Positions 27,918 to 36,503 of a stretch of DNA of 64,000 nucleotides are shown piece by piece. A model generated the notes under the pieces. It saw nothing but the letters and a program-made list of their open reading frames with translations, searched no databases and was not told where the DNA came from. The position numbers and the translations under genes are program-made. Numbering within the stretch: the first letter of the stretch is position 1; every line of letters starts with the position of its first letter. The stretch is taken from the NCBI RefSeq assembly GCF_017313085.1, contig NZ_JAFLNF010000007.1, positions 1 to 64,000 of the forward strand, given 5' to 3'. This stretch comes from Roseibium limicola. GTDB lineage: Bacteria > Pseudomonadota > Alphaproteobacteria > Rhizobiales > Stappiaceae.

Positions 27918-28688
27918 ATGTCCTCACTCCTCGACTGGTTCTTTCCGGACCAGCTTTCACTCGCCGTTACGCTCATCATGATCGTCGTCAGCTTCGTGAC
28001 GTCTGCCCTGACCGCAGCTGTCGGCCTCGGCGGTGGACTGGCCTTGATTGCCGTCATGGCCAATCTCATGCCCGCCGCAGCTCTCGTTCCTGTCCATGGG
28101 GTTGTGCAGCTCGGCTCGAACGCCGGCAGAGCGCTTGTCCAGGTCCGCCATGTCGACTGGAGCATCGTGCTGTGGTTCGCCATTGGCGCAGTCTTTGGGG
28201 CCGCCGTCGGTGGCGCCATCGCCGTCAATCTGCCCGATGCATGGCTGCGCCTCGGCATTGGCTGTTTCGTGCTCTGGGTGGTTTGGGGCAAGCCCCTGAA
28301 GCTCGGCCAGTTCGCCAAGCAGGCAATGGGCTTTGCCGGTTTTCTCGGGACGTTGATGTCGATGTTCTTTGGCGCTGCCGGCCCCATCGGCGCCAGCGTC
28401 TTGTCCACACTCGGCCTGACCCGCCATCAATTTGTTGCCAATCAGGCGGCGACAGCTCTGATCATGCATGTCTTCAAGGTCATTGCCTTCGGTGTCCTGG
28501 GCTTTGCCTTTGCTCCCTGGGCAGGCCTGATCATCCTCATGATCATCAGTGGCTTCGCCGGGACGCTGGTCGGCAGCCAGCTGTTGGGTCGGATGAAGGA
28601 AAGCACCTTCCGCGTCGGGTTCAAGATTGTCATGACCCTGTTGGCGCTCAACCTGCTGTGGCAAGGCACCAGCCGCCTCATGGCGTAA
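27918..28688 (+). CDS. TauE/SafE (TSUP) family anion exporter
   Basis: 256 residues with about eight membrane helices in two repeats. The opening LIMIVVSFVTSALTAAVGLGGGLALIAVMANLMP and the second repeat GFLGTLMSMFFGAAGPIGASVLSTLGLTRHQFVANQAATALIMHVFKV match the TSUP family, which moves sulfite, sulfoacetate, taurine-derived or other small anions across the inner membrane. No sulfur gene is adjacent, so the substrate remains open. It lies 70 bases after the c-di-GMP gene on the same strand. Confidence 0.9.
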   Translation: MSSLLDWFFPDQLSLAVTLIMIVVSFVTSALTAAVGLGGGLALIAVMANLMPAAALVPVHGVVQLGSNAGRALVQVRHVDWSIVLWFAIGAVFGAAVGGAIAVNLPDAWLRLGIGCFVLWVVWGKPLKLGQFAKQAMGFAGFLGTLMSMFFGAAGPIGASVLSTLGLTRHQFVANQAATALIMHVFKVIAFGVLGFAFAPWAGLIILMIISGFAGTLVGSQLLGRMKESTFRVGFKIVMTLLALNLLWQGTSRLMA

Positions 28689-28863
28689 CATCAGGGCGCG
28701 GAAACACCACCGAAATGCTCAAAGTTGAGCGGACCGACGGGACAGTTGAAATCTTTTGAACTCTCATACCGTCAGCCAGGCCCTGGCAGCGCTTGTCAGC
28801 CTCGCCACAAGACGGTAACCAACAGTGACAAAAACCAACATAACATCAAGGGCGGACACTCCC

Positions 28864-29976
28864 ATGGCGACACACAAGCTCCTTCTGCTTCCGGGCGACG
28901 GCATTGGCCCGGAAATCATGGTCGAAGTGAAGAAGATCATTGCCTGGCTCAACACCCAGGGCAAAGAAACTTTCGAAACCGATGAGGGACTTGTCGGCGG
29001 CGCTGCATACGACGCCCACGGTCAGGCTATCTCCGAGGAAGACATGGCCAAGGCCATGGACGCCGACGCCGTGATCTTCGGCGCTGTTGGCGGCCCGAAG
29101 TGGGATGCCGTCCCTTACGAAGTGCGCCCGGAAGCTGGCCTGCTGCGCCTGCGCAAGGACATGGAGCTGTTTGCCAACCTGCGCCCGGCGATCTGCTATC
29201 CGGCCCTGGCCGATGCCTCGTCGCTGCGCAAGGACGTCATTGAAGGCCTCGACATCCTGATCGTGCGTGAGCTGACCGGCGGCGTCTACTTCGGTGAGCC
29301 GAAGGAAATCAAGGACCTCGGCAACGGCCAGAAGCGCGGCATCGATACGCAGGTCTACGACACCTACGAGATCGAACGCATCGCCAAGGCCGCCTTCGAG
29401 CTGGCCCGTACCCGTGGTGGCAGGGTCACCTCGATGGAAAAGCGCAACGTCATGAAGTCCGGCGTGCTCTGGAACGAAGTCGTCACCCAGACCCACAAGG
29501 CCGGCTACGAAGACGTGCAGCTCGATCACATGCTGGCCGATGCTGGCGGCATGCAGCTGGTTCGCTGGCCCAAGCAGTTCGATGTCATCGTCACCGACAA
29601 CCTGTTCGGCGACATGCTGTCGGATGTCGCTGCCATGCTGACCGGCTCGCTCGGCATGCTGCCGTCCGCCTCGCTTGGGGCGCCTGATCCCAAGACCGGC
29701 CGCCGCAAGGCCATGTATGAACCGGTACACGGCTCCGCACCGGACATCGCCGGCACGGGTGCGGCCAACCCGATCGCCATGATCGCCTCCTTCGCCATGG
29801 CCCTGCGCTACTCCTTCGAGCTGGTCGCAGAAGCCGACCTGGTGGAAAAGGCAATCGCCAACACCCTCGACAAGGGCCTGCGCACCCGTGATATCTCGGC
29901 CGAAGGCGACACCGTGATCTCCACCGCCGAAATGGGCGATGCGATCCTCGCCGAACTGGACGCGCTGAGCGCCTGA
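28864..29976 (+). CDS. leuB: 3-isopropylmalate dehydrogenase
   Basis: 370 residues. It oxidatively decarboxylates 3-isopropylmalate to 2-oxoisocaproate in leucine synthesis. Seen: [13 protein letters not shown] at the start, [26 protein letters not shown], the catalytic [14 protein letters not shown] and Tyr, the Mg-binding [28 protein letters not shown], and [18 protein letters not shown] for NAD binding. ATG at 28864 fits the family; an earlier in-frame ATG at 28825 would add 13 residues. It is monocistronic with its own terminator; leuCD are not in the window. Confidence 0.97.
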   Translation: MATHKLLLLPGDGIGPEIMVEVKKIIAWLNTQGKETFETDEGLVGGAAYDAHGQAISEEDMAKAMDADAVIFGAVGGPKWDAVPYEVRPEAGLLRLRKDMELFANLRPAICYPALADASSLRKDVIEGLDILIVRELTGGVYFGEPKEIKDLGNGQKRGIDTQVYDTYEIERIAKAAFELARTRGGRVTSMEKRNVMKSGVLWNEVVTQTHKAGYEDVQLDHMLADAGGMQLVRWPKQFDVIVTDNLFGDMLSDVAAMLTGSLGMLPSASLGAPDPKTGRRKAMYEPVHGSAPDIAGTGAANPIAMIASFAMALRYSFELVAEADLVEKAIANTLDKGLRTRDISAEGDTVISTAEMGDAILAELDALSA

Positions 29977-29992
29977 CACGAATGAATTTGAG

Positions 29993-30030
29993 AAAAGACC
30001 GTCAGGGGCTTGCCCCCTGGCGGTCTTTTT
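29993..30030 (+). terminator. Terminator after leuB
   Basis: AAAAGACCG (29993-30001) and CGGTCTTTTT (30021-30030) form the base of a stem that continues through CAGGGG/CCCCTGG with a small loop. The 3' arm finishes in five T, making a strong Rho-independent terminator. Confidence 0.92.
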
Positions 30031-30076
30031 CCGTTATAAGGCCCGCAATTCCTCCTACCTTAGTCAGGACACGGCA

Positions 30077-30493
30077 ATGAGCGACAAGATCGGCCCCTTT
30101 CTCGGCACCTGGATCCTGGACACTTCCGCCAGCGAATTCGAACAGGGCGAACCGCCCAAGAGCGCCAGCCTGAAAATTGAAGACAACTTCGGCATGGTGA
30201 TCTTCACCATGAACCAGATTGACGTCGAAGGGCTTGTCACCAATGACACCTTCGAGGCAGTGCCTGATGGCCCTGAAATCAAGCTCGGCAAGAGCGGCCT
30301 GGTCGATGCCATGTCGCTTCGCTTTGAAGGCGATCGCAATCTGGTTTCGGACGCCCGCAAGGGGCAACTGACGATCATGAAGGCCGACCGCGAGCTATCC
30401 CAGGACGGCACCACCCTGACGGTCACCCAGACCGTGCACCTCGTCGATGTCGACAGTTTCACCAATGTGACGGTCTACCGCCGGGCTCAGTAA
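30077..30493 (+). CDS. Uncharacterised lipocalin-like small protein
   Basis: 138 residues, no signal peptide. The start MSDKIGPFLGTWILDTSASEFEQGEPP (G-x-W followed by a short helix and alternating strands) and the mostly beta composition suggest a small calycin-like barrel, where an N-terminal GTW is common. That is a fold guess only. Codon usage and composition match neighbours and AGGA-like sequence lies upstream. It sits alone between the leuB terminator and a region of weak small genes. Confidence 0.7.
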   Translation: MSDKIGPFLGTWILDTSASEFEQGEPPKSASLKIEDNFGMVIFTMNQIDVEGLVTNDTFEAVPDGPEIKLGKSGLVDAMSLRFEGDRNLVSDARKGQLTIMKADRELSQDGTTLTVTQTVHLVDVDSFTNVTVYRRAQ

Positions 30494-30634
30494 GCAGCAC
30501 GCCATCAAGCGTGCCATTCATCGGCACGAAAGCGAGTATCGCTGCAAAGTGCACAGAAACCGGGCCTTTCTCGGCCCGCCCCCTGTCACTTCTCTTGAGA
30601 ATTCTCCCAAACCGCACCTAAGTTGGGGAAGCTT

Positions 30635-30655
30635 CGGACCCAGGAGGTGGGTCCG
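30635..30655 (+). promoter_or_regulatory. Hairpin with AGGAGGT loop before two overlapping small ORFs
   Basis: CGGACCC (30635-30641) and GGGTCCG (30649-30655) form a perfect 7-bp stem whose seven-base loop is AGGAGGT. This is a full Shine-Dalgarno-like word and also contains GGA, the core bound by CsrA/RsmA proteins in loops. It is 18 bases before the ATG at 30674, which has its own GGGAGG. Another hairpin CGGGCC/GGCCCG lies at 30561-30578. Confidence 0.45.
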
Positions 30656-30673
30656 GTCGTTTGGGAGGGCGAT

Positions 30674-30850
30674 ATGCTGACGAAACTGCCTTGCGGCGCC
30701 GCCGCGAACCTGGCGCTCGGTCTTATGGCCGCCGCGCAGGCCGAAACCGACCTATCTGCTGCTCTGAACAAGATCACGCCGTTGAACGGATCCCTGCTGG
30801 CATCCGCTGACTGCGCCGCCGTCGTACACCGGATTTCCTATGACAATTAA
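30674..30850 (+). CDS. Small protein of unknown function (58 residues)
   Basis: ATG 30674 is preceded by GGGAGG at 30664-30669. The product is Ala/Leu-rich with one hydrophobic stretch (ANLALGLMAAAQAE) and two Cys. Codons are GC-rich at third positions, as in real genes nearby. Its stop overlaps the next ATG by 11 bases, which suggests coupled translation. No family is recognised. An alternative start at 30623 would place the hairpin inside the coding region. Confidence 0.4.
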   Translation: MLTKLPCGAAANLALGLMAAAQAETDLSAALNKITPLNGSLLASADCAAVVHRISYDN

Positions 30851-31214
30851 GAAATCCAGCGCGCGATCTGCCGCGGCAAAATCAGCTGATCTCAAGCCGA
30901 CAGGCTCTGATATTCATCCGTTGTTTCTGCAGGAACATGACAAGGAAACCGCCAGCAGCGTTTCGGCGGCCGCCTCGACCCCGCAGCAAGAAAAACCGCC
31001 GAGCGAACAAAAGCCGCATGCATTCCGCTTGCCTGGTGCTGCCATTCGTCTCTACTCCACCGGCCTGACCATGTTGATCTTCGGATTATCAGTGGCAACG
31101 GGAGAACTTCAGGCGGCCGACGCATCGGCTTCCCACAAGAGACCTCAGGTCTGCATCACCGACCTGGAAGCCCCTGCAACCATGATAACCCCGGCCATCA
31201 CACCTGACCTTTAG
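30840..31214 (+). CDS. Uncharacterised protein with one hydrophobic segment
   Basis: 124 residues. Residues 1-65 are hydrophilic, Ser/Ala/Lys/Pro-rich and probably disordered. A single hydrophobic segment RLYSTGLTMLIFGLSVATG (about 69-88) precedes a short tail with one Cys. It overlaps the preceding small frame by 11 bases (ATGACAATTAA). Plausible as a small membrane protein, but no relatives are recognised. A strong hairpin follows at 31245. Confidence 0.42.
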   Translation: MTIKKSSARSAAAKSADLKPTGSDIHPLFLQEHDKETASSVSAAASTPQQEKPPSEQKPHAFRLPGAAIRLYSTGLTMLIFGLSVATGELQAADASASHKRPQVCITDLEAPATMITPAITPDL

Positions 31215-31244
31215 CGTCTCTGCAACAGGAGATGCGGCACCCGA

Positions 31245-31273
31245 CCCCCGGCAGGCATCAGCGCTGCCGGGGG
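31245..31273 (+). terminator. Strong GC hairpin, terminator-like
   Basis: CCCCCGGCA at 31245-31253 pairs with TGCCGGGGG at 31265-31273. No T-run follows apart from TGTTAT. It separates the small-ORF region from the next gene. Confidence 0.5.
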
Positions 31274-31375
31274 TGTTATACCCAACGGCATCACGATTAA
31301 TTGCCCTCAGACGGCTTGTCTTCGCTGCGAGAAAAACCAGCTTAAGTTGTATCCGAAACCGACCGGAGACAAGAT

Positions 31376-32494
31376 ATGCGCCGAACACCCCTGCTCCTCA
31401 GCACTGCCGCTGCTTTCCTTCTGCCCGTCACCGCTCATGCTGAGTACGAGGACATCCTCTCCAGGATCAATCTGCCCGACGGATTTGAAATTTCTGTCTT
31501 TGCCGAAGTGCCCGGAGCCAGAACACTTCTGCATGATCCGACAACCGGCGTCGTTTTCGTCAGCTCCAGAAGCGATATGATCCACGCTGTCGTCGACAAG
31601 GACGACGATGGCGTTGCAGACACCGTCACCCAGATCGGCTCCGGGCTGAATGTACCCAACGGCATCGGCCTGAAAGACGGCAAGCTCTTCATCGCCCTTA
31701 ACGATCAGGTCGTATCCTGGCAGATACCGCAAGACTATGATGGCACCGGACAGCTATCTGACCTGCAGACAGTCGCAGGCGGCTTCAACACCAGTCCCCA
31801 TCACGGTTGGCGCTACAGTGCCTTCGGCCCGGACGGAAAATTTTATGTCGCGCTCGGCGCGCCCTGCAACATTTGCGAGTTGGAAGACAACACCGGCAAG
31901 ATCGTTCGCCTTGCAGATGACGGCAGCTCTTGGGACGTCATCGCCGACGGCACCCGCAATTCCGTTGGCTTCGACTGGCACCCGACATCGGGTGAACTCT
32001 GGTTCACCGACAATGGCGCCGACCGCATGGGCGACGACATTCCACCCGACGAGCTGAACCGGGTGACCCGGGCCGCCCAACACTTCGGCTACCCCTATGA
32101 AGGTGGTCAGGGCATCCCGCTGACCGGCTATGAAGATACCAAGCCGCCGGTCGAGACGACGCCCGCCGCCCTCGATTTCCAGGCCCACTCTGCCAATCTC
32201 GGCATCGACTTCTACGAAGGCGACATGCTGCCGGCAGAATATCGCAATGATGCCATTGTCGCCCAGCACGGATCCTGGAACCGCTCGACACCCGTCGGTT
32301 ACCAGTTGATGCGTATCCGCTTTGACGATCAGGGCAACGCCACCGGGAAGGAAGTCTTCGCCGACGGTTGGCTCGCCTCCGACGAAACCGTCTATGGCCG
32401 CCCGGTCGATATCGAGGAACTGCCCGATGGCTCGCTGCTGGTCTCGGACGATTCCGAGGGGCTGATCTATCGGATCACCTACTCCGGTTCCTGA
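31376..32494 (+). CDS. PQQ-dependent sugar dehydrogenase-like periplasmic protein (sorbosone dehydrogenase family)
   Basis: 372 residues with a clear Sec signal peptide (MRRTPLLLSTAAAFLLPVTAHA, cleavage after AHA). The mature part is a six-bladed propeller of the soluble glucose/sorbosone dehydrogenase family: FGPDGKFYVALGAPCNIC, SVGFDWHPTSGELWFTDNGADRMGDDIPPDELN, and AQHGSWNRSTPVGYQLMRI contain the recurring blade motifs and probable Ca/PQQ-site residues. It would oxidise an aldose or related sugar in the periplasm. No cytochrome or PQQ genes lie nearby, so true PQQ dependence is not shown. Confidence 0.87.
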   Translation: MRRTPLLLSTAAAFLLPVTAHAEYEDILSRINLPDGFEISVFAEVPGARTLLHDPTTGVVFVSSRSDMIHAVVDKDDDGVADTVTQIGSGLNVPNGIGLKDGKLFIALNDQVVSWQIPQDYDGTGQLSDLQTVAGGFNTSPHHGWRYSAFGPDGKFYVALGAPCNICELEDNTGKIVRLADDGSSWDVIADGTRNSVGFDWHPTSGELWFTDNGADRMGDDIPPDELNRVTRAAQHFGYPYEGGQGIPLTGYEDTKPPVETTPAALDFQAHSANLGIDFYEGDMLPAEYRNDAIVAQHGSWNRSTPVGYQLMRIRFDDQGNATGKEVFADGWLASDETVYGRPVDIEELPDGSLLVSDDSEGLIYRITYSGS

Positions 32495-32514
32495 AACGGG
32501 CACAATTCCGAACA

Positions 32515-32548
32515 CCAAAAAACGCCCGGGGGATTGCTCCTCCGGGCG
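32515..32548 (-). terminator. Terminator for the minus-strand phytase-like gene
   Basis: CGCCCGG (32523-32529) and CCGGGCG (32542-32548) form a GC stem with further GGGA/TCCT pairing inside. On the minus strand it is followed by TTTTTT (complement of AAAAAA near 32517-32522). It lies 40 bases beyond the minus-strand stop and also separates the converging sugar dehydrogenase gene. Confidence 0.88.
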
Positions 32549-32588
32549 CTGGCTTTCGGTCTTGAAGGGAACCGATGCTTGAAAAGGC

Positions 32589-34796
32589 TTACTTCAGGTC
32601 GGAAACCGGGCCGAGGTTGAACAGCTCGGTTGCGCCCGGAGCATCGTCAACACCGTCGTTGTCGGTCACCAGGATCACTTCGCCCGCAGCCGTCACGGTC
32701 AGACCTTCCGGCTTGTCGAGAACCCAGCCGTGGGACGCCTGCAGTTCCGGCAGGATGTCCTTGACCTTGGTCTTGGTAACAACCGGCAACTCGGAGCCAT
32801 AGGCCACCGGGGTCACGCCGCTGAGGGAGACCTTGGTGATCTGTTTGATGGTGGCGAATTCACCGCCCTGGTTGTCACGCTCCAGGATCAGGAAGTCTTC
32901 ACCACCCAGAGAGACGATCTCCGACAGGCCAACCCAGCCGCCAGCCGCACTTGTCGGTGCATCGAGCGGGTAATGCACGAAGCCCCAGGACTTGTCCGAA
33001 GGGTTGTAGATGGCCAGCTTGACCATGCCCTTCGGATCGTCCTTCCATTCACGCTGTACAGCCACGGCGACGAGCGTCTGGCCATCGCGTTCAAACTCGG
33101 CCACGCCTTCGAAGGAGTGGCGCTTCGACTGTGCGACCAGATCTTCCGGCAGAGTGATTTCTTCCTCGACTGTGCCGTCAGCAGCAACCTTCAGCAGAAG
33201 ATGGTTCATCTCCTTTTCCAGGTTGCCTTCAGACGCCACCCAGAAACCGCCGGCCTTGGCGACCGCGATGCCTTCCAGGTCGTACTTCGGCGTATCGGTA
33301 CCCTGCAGGATCACAGCAGAGGTGATCTGGGCCGGCTTGGAGGAGATGTCGAGCGTCAGGATCTTCGACTTGTCGTAGAAGCTGTCGGTCACTGCGAAGA
33401 GCTTGTTGGCATCTTCCGGATCCGCTGCCAGACCGGACAGAGCGCCCCAGCCGATCGGAGCGCCAGTTTCAGCGTCCTTTGCGGAGACAACCATCGGGTA
33501 GGAAGCTTCTTCGGCACCGAATTCATAAAGCGAAACCTGGGCACGCACGCCATCTTCATCAACCTCGTTGGCGACAACGAAGAGATTGCGCGACGGCAGG
33601 GCGATGGAGCCTTCCGGGCCGACATGGGTCGGCAGGATCTGGACGTATTCCGGCTCGGCGCCTGTGTCCTTGTAAACTGCGACGAAGTTACCGCGCTCGG
33701 AGTTGACGAAGATGTAGGTCTCGCCCCCAAAGGTGCCGACGGCGACGCCTTCCGGCTCCGTGCCCTTCTTGGAAGCGCGCTTGGCCGGATAGTGACCTGT
33801 CTCCATGCCAAGGTGCTCCATTTGGGCACCGCTGTCGAAGAGCACATCGCCCGTGACGTTCCAGATGGTGAAGCCACGCGAACCGCCCTTGTAGTCGCCT
33901 TCGTTGGCAGTGACAAAGCGCTCGTCATCGAGCCAGGCAACAGCATCCGGCTCACGCGGAACATCGACAATGGAACCGCTGGCATCGCTCATGCGGTCTT
34001 TCTTCACCGGGATGTTTTCAACCGTGACCTTGCCGGCGGAGAAGTTGGCCGTCACTTCGCCCGTCGCCAGATCAACGATGGCCAGGTGGTTGTTTTCCTG
34101 CAGGGTCACAACAGCCTGGTTCCTGGAGTTGATGGAAACGAATTCCGGCTCCGGATCGGTCGGAGCTACCTCAGCAAAACCGGTCATGTCAACAATGCGA
34201 ACATTGTCGCAGTTGGTCGGTGCGCCGTTCTCGTCCAGATCGAAAATCGCCAGATGTCCGGCAGGCATCTGCGGGATGACGCCGTCGTTGAGGTCTTCGT
34301 CACGCTCGTTTTCGATGGCAATGACGACAAATTTTCCGTCTGGCGATGTCGCTACGCTGTCAGGCTGGCCCTTCACGTCGCACTTGGCGGTGATCCCCAT
34401 GTCGCTCAGGGCGATGACGGCCAGATGACCGGTCGGGTTGACGTAGTCTGCGCTGGTGTTGACACCAGCGTAGGCGAAGGAAGCACCAACGGAAACGGAC
34501 GTCGGCTCGCCATCCAGGGCAACACGCCCCTTCGGTGCCGGAGCAGTGGCGTCGCTTACATCAACGAAGACAACCGCTTCAGCCGGACTGTCGCTGAAGA
34601 CCAGCGTGTTGCCGTCCTTGGTGGCGGAGATGATTTCAGCCGATGTCTGTGTCGCTGGGTCAACCCCTTCACCCAGGGTCTTGTAGACCGGATAGGTGTT
34701 GATGCGCTCGAAGAACGAACCGGCCTGCGCCTGACCGGCAACACCCAGTGTGATCGCCAGGCTGACGCCAGCCAGGAATTGTTTGCGAAGTGTCAT
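32589..34796 (-). CDS. Secreted esterase-like/phytase-like beta-propeller protein
   Basis: 735 residues from ATG 34796, with signal peptide MTLRKQFLAGVSLAITLGVAGQAQA. The N-terminal half is a propeller with repeated strands such as VVFVDVSD, HLAVIALSD and HLAIFDLDENG. The C-terminal half contains DLEGIAVAKAGGFWVASEGN, RHSFEGVAEFERDGQ, FLILERDNQGG and KPEGLTV, the pattern of the esterase-like/phytase-like family (PF13449), which includes periplasmic phosphate-scavenging proteins. Acidic clusters suggest Ca binding. Substrate is unproven. The frame is open upstream of 34796 but without coding character. Confidence 0.88.
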   Translation of the reverse strand: MTLRKQFLAGVSLAITLGVAGQAQAGSFFERINTYPVYKTLGEGVDPATQTSAEIISATKDGNTLVFSDSPAEAVVFVDVSDATAPAPKGRVALDGEPTSVSVGASFAYAGVNTSADYVNPTGHLAVIALSDMGITAKCDVKGQPDSVATSPDGKFVVIAIENERDEDLNDGVIPQMPAGHLAIFDLDENGAPTNCDNVRIVDMTGFAEVAPTDPEPEFVSINSRNQAVVTLQENNHLAIVDLATGEVTANFSAGKVTVENIPVKKDRMSDASGSIVDVPREPDAVAWLDDERFVTANEGDYKGGSRGFTIWNVTGDVLFDSGAQMEHLGMETGHYPAKRASKKGTEPEGVAVGTFGGETYIFVNSERGNFVAVYKDTGAEPEYVQILPTHVGPEGSIALPSRNLFVVANEVDEDGVRAQVSLYEFGAEEASYPMVVSAKDAETGAPIGWGALSGLAADPEDANKLFAVTDSFYDKSKILTLDISSKPAQITSAVILQGTDTPKYDLEGIAVAKAGGFWVASEGNLEKEMNHLLLKVAADGTVEEEITLPEDLVAQSKRHSFEGVAEFERDGQTLVAVAVQREWKDDPKGMVKLAIYNPSDKSWGFVHYPLDAPTSAAGGWVGLSEIVSLGGEDFLILERDNQGGEFATIKQITKVSLSGVTPVAYGSELPVVTKTKVKDILPELQASHGWVLDKPEGLTVTAAGEVILVTDNDGVDDAPGATELFNLGPVSDLK

Positions 34797-35163
34797 TGCT
34801 TGATGCCCCAAGATTTTTGCGGCCAGGTTGAGGGTCACCGGGTCGCGGGAAATTTGGCCGGACGCTAGGCGGATTTGATGGAGCACCCACGACAGTTCAT
34901 TGAAGTTTTTGTGACGCTGGATCTGAGAAAGACTAGAGATCTCTAAGCCCGAAGTCCGAAGGCAGCGACAGGGTCTGTTTTGCAGGATACCGTTCCCAAG
35001 GCTTTGCTTGCCTCTTCCAAAGTGCACCCCAGAGCAGGCACTTGTGAGCTAACCTCACAGATCGCTTGAGATTGAAAACAAGTCACCGCGCGCCTCTTTT
35101 GTTGACAAGGGCCAACATCCGGGCAAAAAGAACCTTCGTTTTGTACGACTTGGAGCAACAGGC
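34797..35163. promoter_or_regulatory. Divergent intergenic region, phytase-like gene / asd leader
   Basis: No gene is seen in these 367 bases. TTGACA at 35102-35107 is a consensus -35 word facing the asd leader, though no good -10 follows at 17-18 bases. GGAG at 35152-35155 is the ribosome site of the leader ORF at 35164. A weak imperfect match to a phosphate box on the minus strand near 34890-34910 was not accepted. Confidence 0.4.
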
Positions 35164-35286
35164 ATGGCTCGGTATTCTGCCGACATCGCGATGAAGCAGA
35201 CGACGGTGAAATCCGGCGCCGCTTTCGCACGCCCGACCCCTACTCCAACAACCACCGTCAAACCGACTACCACCACCACCGCTTAA
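35164..35286 (+). CDS. Threonine-rich leader peptide upstream of asd (40 residues)
   Basis: ATG 35164 has GGAG eight bases upstream and the frame runs to TAA 35284-35286. The product begins MARYSADIAMKQTT and ends TPTPTTTVKPTTTTTA; 12 of 40 residues are Thr, ten of them in the last 16, with five consecutive Thr codons (ACT ACC ACC ACC ACC) three codons from the stop. Asd makes the aspartate semialdehyde used for threonine, and the ORF ends 108 bases before asd. This is the layout of an amino-acid attenuator, like the thr operon leader of enterobacteria. The regulatory role is inference; the ORF, its composition and position are read directly. Confidence 0.72.
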   Translation: MARYSADIAMKQTTVKSGAAFARPTPTPTTTVKPTTTTTA

Positions 35287-35363
35287 CGGTGCCGCTCATC
35301 CCGCACTCCCCGGGGATGGGGGGTGCCTGAAGCCCGCAGGTCCAATGACCTTCAGCCGGGCTT
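35277..35363 (+). promoter_or_regulatory. Competing hairpins between leader ORF and asd (candidate attenuator)
   Basis: Segment 1 CACCG (35277-35281, within the last Thr codons) pairs with segment 2 CGGTG (35287-35291) around the stop codon. Segment 2 (GGTGC) can instead pair with the start of segment 3, GCACTCCCC (35303-35311). Segment 3 pairs far better with segment 4, GGGGGGTGC (35318-35326). A further stem, AAGCCCG/CGGGCTT, spans 35330-35363. The 1:2, 2:3, 3:4 logic fits ribosome-stalling control, but the 2:3 pairing is short and no T-run follows 3:4, so a classic intrinsic terminator is not shown. Confidence 0.45.
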
Positions 35364-35393
35364 GAGCGGGGAGACGGATGAGGAATTTCTGAA

Positions 35394-36428
35394 ATGGGTT
35401 ACAAGATCGCAATCGCGGGCGCGACCGGCAACGTTGGCCGTGAAATGCTCGACATTCTGGCCGAGCGTGGCTTTCCGGCAGACGAAGTCGTCGCCCTTGC
35501 CTCCCGCCGCTCCCAGGGCACTGAAGTTTCCTTCGGCGACAAGACGCTGAAGGTCCAGGCCATGGAGAACTACGACTTCTCCGACACTGACATCTGCCTG
35601 ATGTCCGCTGGCGGTACTGTTTCCAAGGAATGGTCTCCAAGAATCGCCGCCAAGGGATGTGTGGTCATCGACAACTCTTCCGCATGGCGTTACGACGCGG
35701 ATGTGCCCTTGATCGTGCCGGAAGTGAATGCGGACGCCATCGTCGGCTTCTCCAAGAAGAACATCATTGCCAACCCGAACTGTTCGACCGCCCAGCTCGT
35801 CGTGGCTCTGAAGCCGCTGCACGACAAGGCGAAGATCAAGCGCGTCGTTGTTTCCACCTATCAGTCGGTTTCGGGCGGCGGCAAGGACGCCATGGAAGAG
35901 CTGTTCAATCAGACCCGGGCAATTTTCGTCAACGATCCGATCGAGCCGCAAAAGTTCACCAAGCGGATTGCTTTCAACGTCATCCCGCACATCGACAGCT
36001 TCATGGAAGACGGCTACACCAAGGAAGAGTGGAAGGTGCTGGCCGAAACCAAGAAGATGCTCGATCCGAAGATCAAGCTCACCTGCACCGCTGTTCGTGT
36101 GCCGGTCTTCATCGGCCATGCCGAAAGCGTCAACATCGAGTTTGAAAACGAGATCACGGCTGACGAAGCGCGCAGCATCCTGCGCGAAGCTCCGGGTTGT
36201 CTTGTCATCGACAAGCAGGAAGACGGCGGCTACATCACGCCCTACGAAAGTGCGGGCGAAGATGCGACCTACATTTCCCGTATTCGCGAAGATGCGACCG
36301 TCGAAAACGGCCTCAACCTGTGGGTTGTTTCCGACAATCTGCGCAAGGGAGCAGCGCTCAACACGGTGCAGATCGCCGAAGTTCTGGTCAACCGTGGCCT
36401 GATCCAGCCGAAAAAGGCTGCTGCCTAA
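35394..36428 (+). CDS. asd: Aspartate-semialdehyde dehydrogenase
   Basis: 344 residues. It reduces aspartyl phosphate to aspartate semialdehyde, the branch point to lysine/diaminopimelate, threonine and methionine. Seen: YKIAIAGATGNVGREML for NADP binding, LMSAGGTVSKEW, the catalytic cysteine in IIANPNCSTAQLVVAL, STYQSVSGGGKDAMEEL, and FKxx-type C-terminal residues with catalytic His in RVPVFIGHAESVNIEF. GAGGA lies about ten bases before the ATG. It is preceded by a Thr-rich leader ORF and followed by a 12-bp hairpin, so it appears monocistronic. Confidence 0.97.
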   Translation: MGYKIAIAGATGNVGREMLDILAERGFPADEVVALASRRSQGTEVSFGDKTLKVQAMENYDFSDTDICLMSAGGTVSKEWSPRIAAKGCVVIDNSSAWRYDADVPLIVPEVNADAIVGFSKKNIIANPNCSTAQLVVALKPLHDKAKIKRVVVSTYQSVSGGGKDAMEELFNQTRAIFVNDPIEPQKFTKRIAFNVIPHIDSFMEDGYTKEEWKVLAETKKMLDPKIKLTCTAVRVPVFIGHAESVNIEFENEITADEARSILREAPGCLVIDKQEDGGYITPYESAGEDATYISRIREDATVENGLNLWVVSDNLRKGAALNTVQIAEVLVNRGLIQPKKAAA

Positions 36429-36435
36429 ACACCCA

Positions 36436-36471
36436 TAGGGTCAAGCGCGTTTCGATACACGCTTGACCCTA
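36436..36471 (+). terminator. Hairpin after asd
   Basis: TAGGGTCAAGCG (36436-36447) and CGCTTGACCCTA (36460-36471) form a perfect 12-bp stem, with a 12-base loop, seven bases past the asd stop. No T-run follows, so its strength as an intrinsic terminator is uncertain. Confidence 0.65.
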
Positions 36472-36503
36472 TGATCTTCGAAGCCAGATGAAAGACGTCG
36501 TCC

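Noticed and set aside
28715..28759. Short ORF before leuB (MLKVERTDGTVEIF) as a leucine leader peptide
   Set aside because: It has a single leucine, no run of Leu codons and no ordered hairpin set; nothing supports leucine attenuation.
32730..34868. A 712-codon open frame on the plus strand opposite the phytase-like gene
   Set aside because: It mirrors the third-position GC bias of the real minus-strand gene, which has a signal peptide and recognisable domain blocks; the plus frame has neither.
34885..34915. Possible phosphate (Pho) box upstream of the phytase-like gene
   Set aside because: One half resembles CTGTCAT with one mismatch, but the other has three mismatches and the spacing is wrong.
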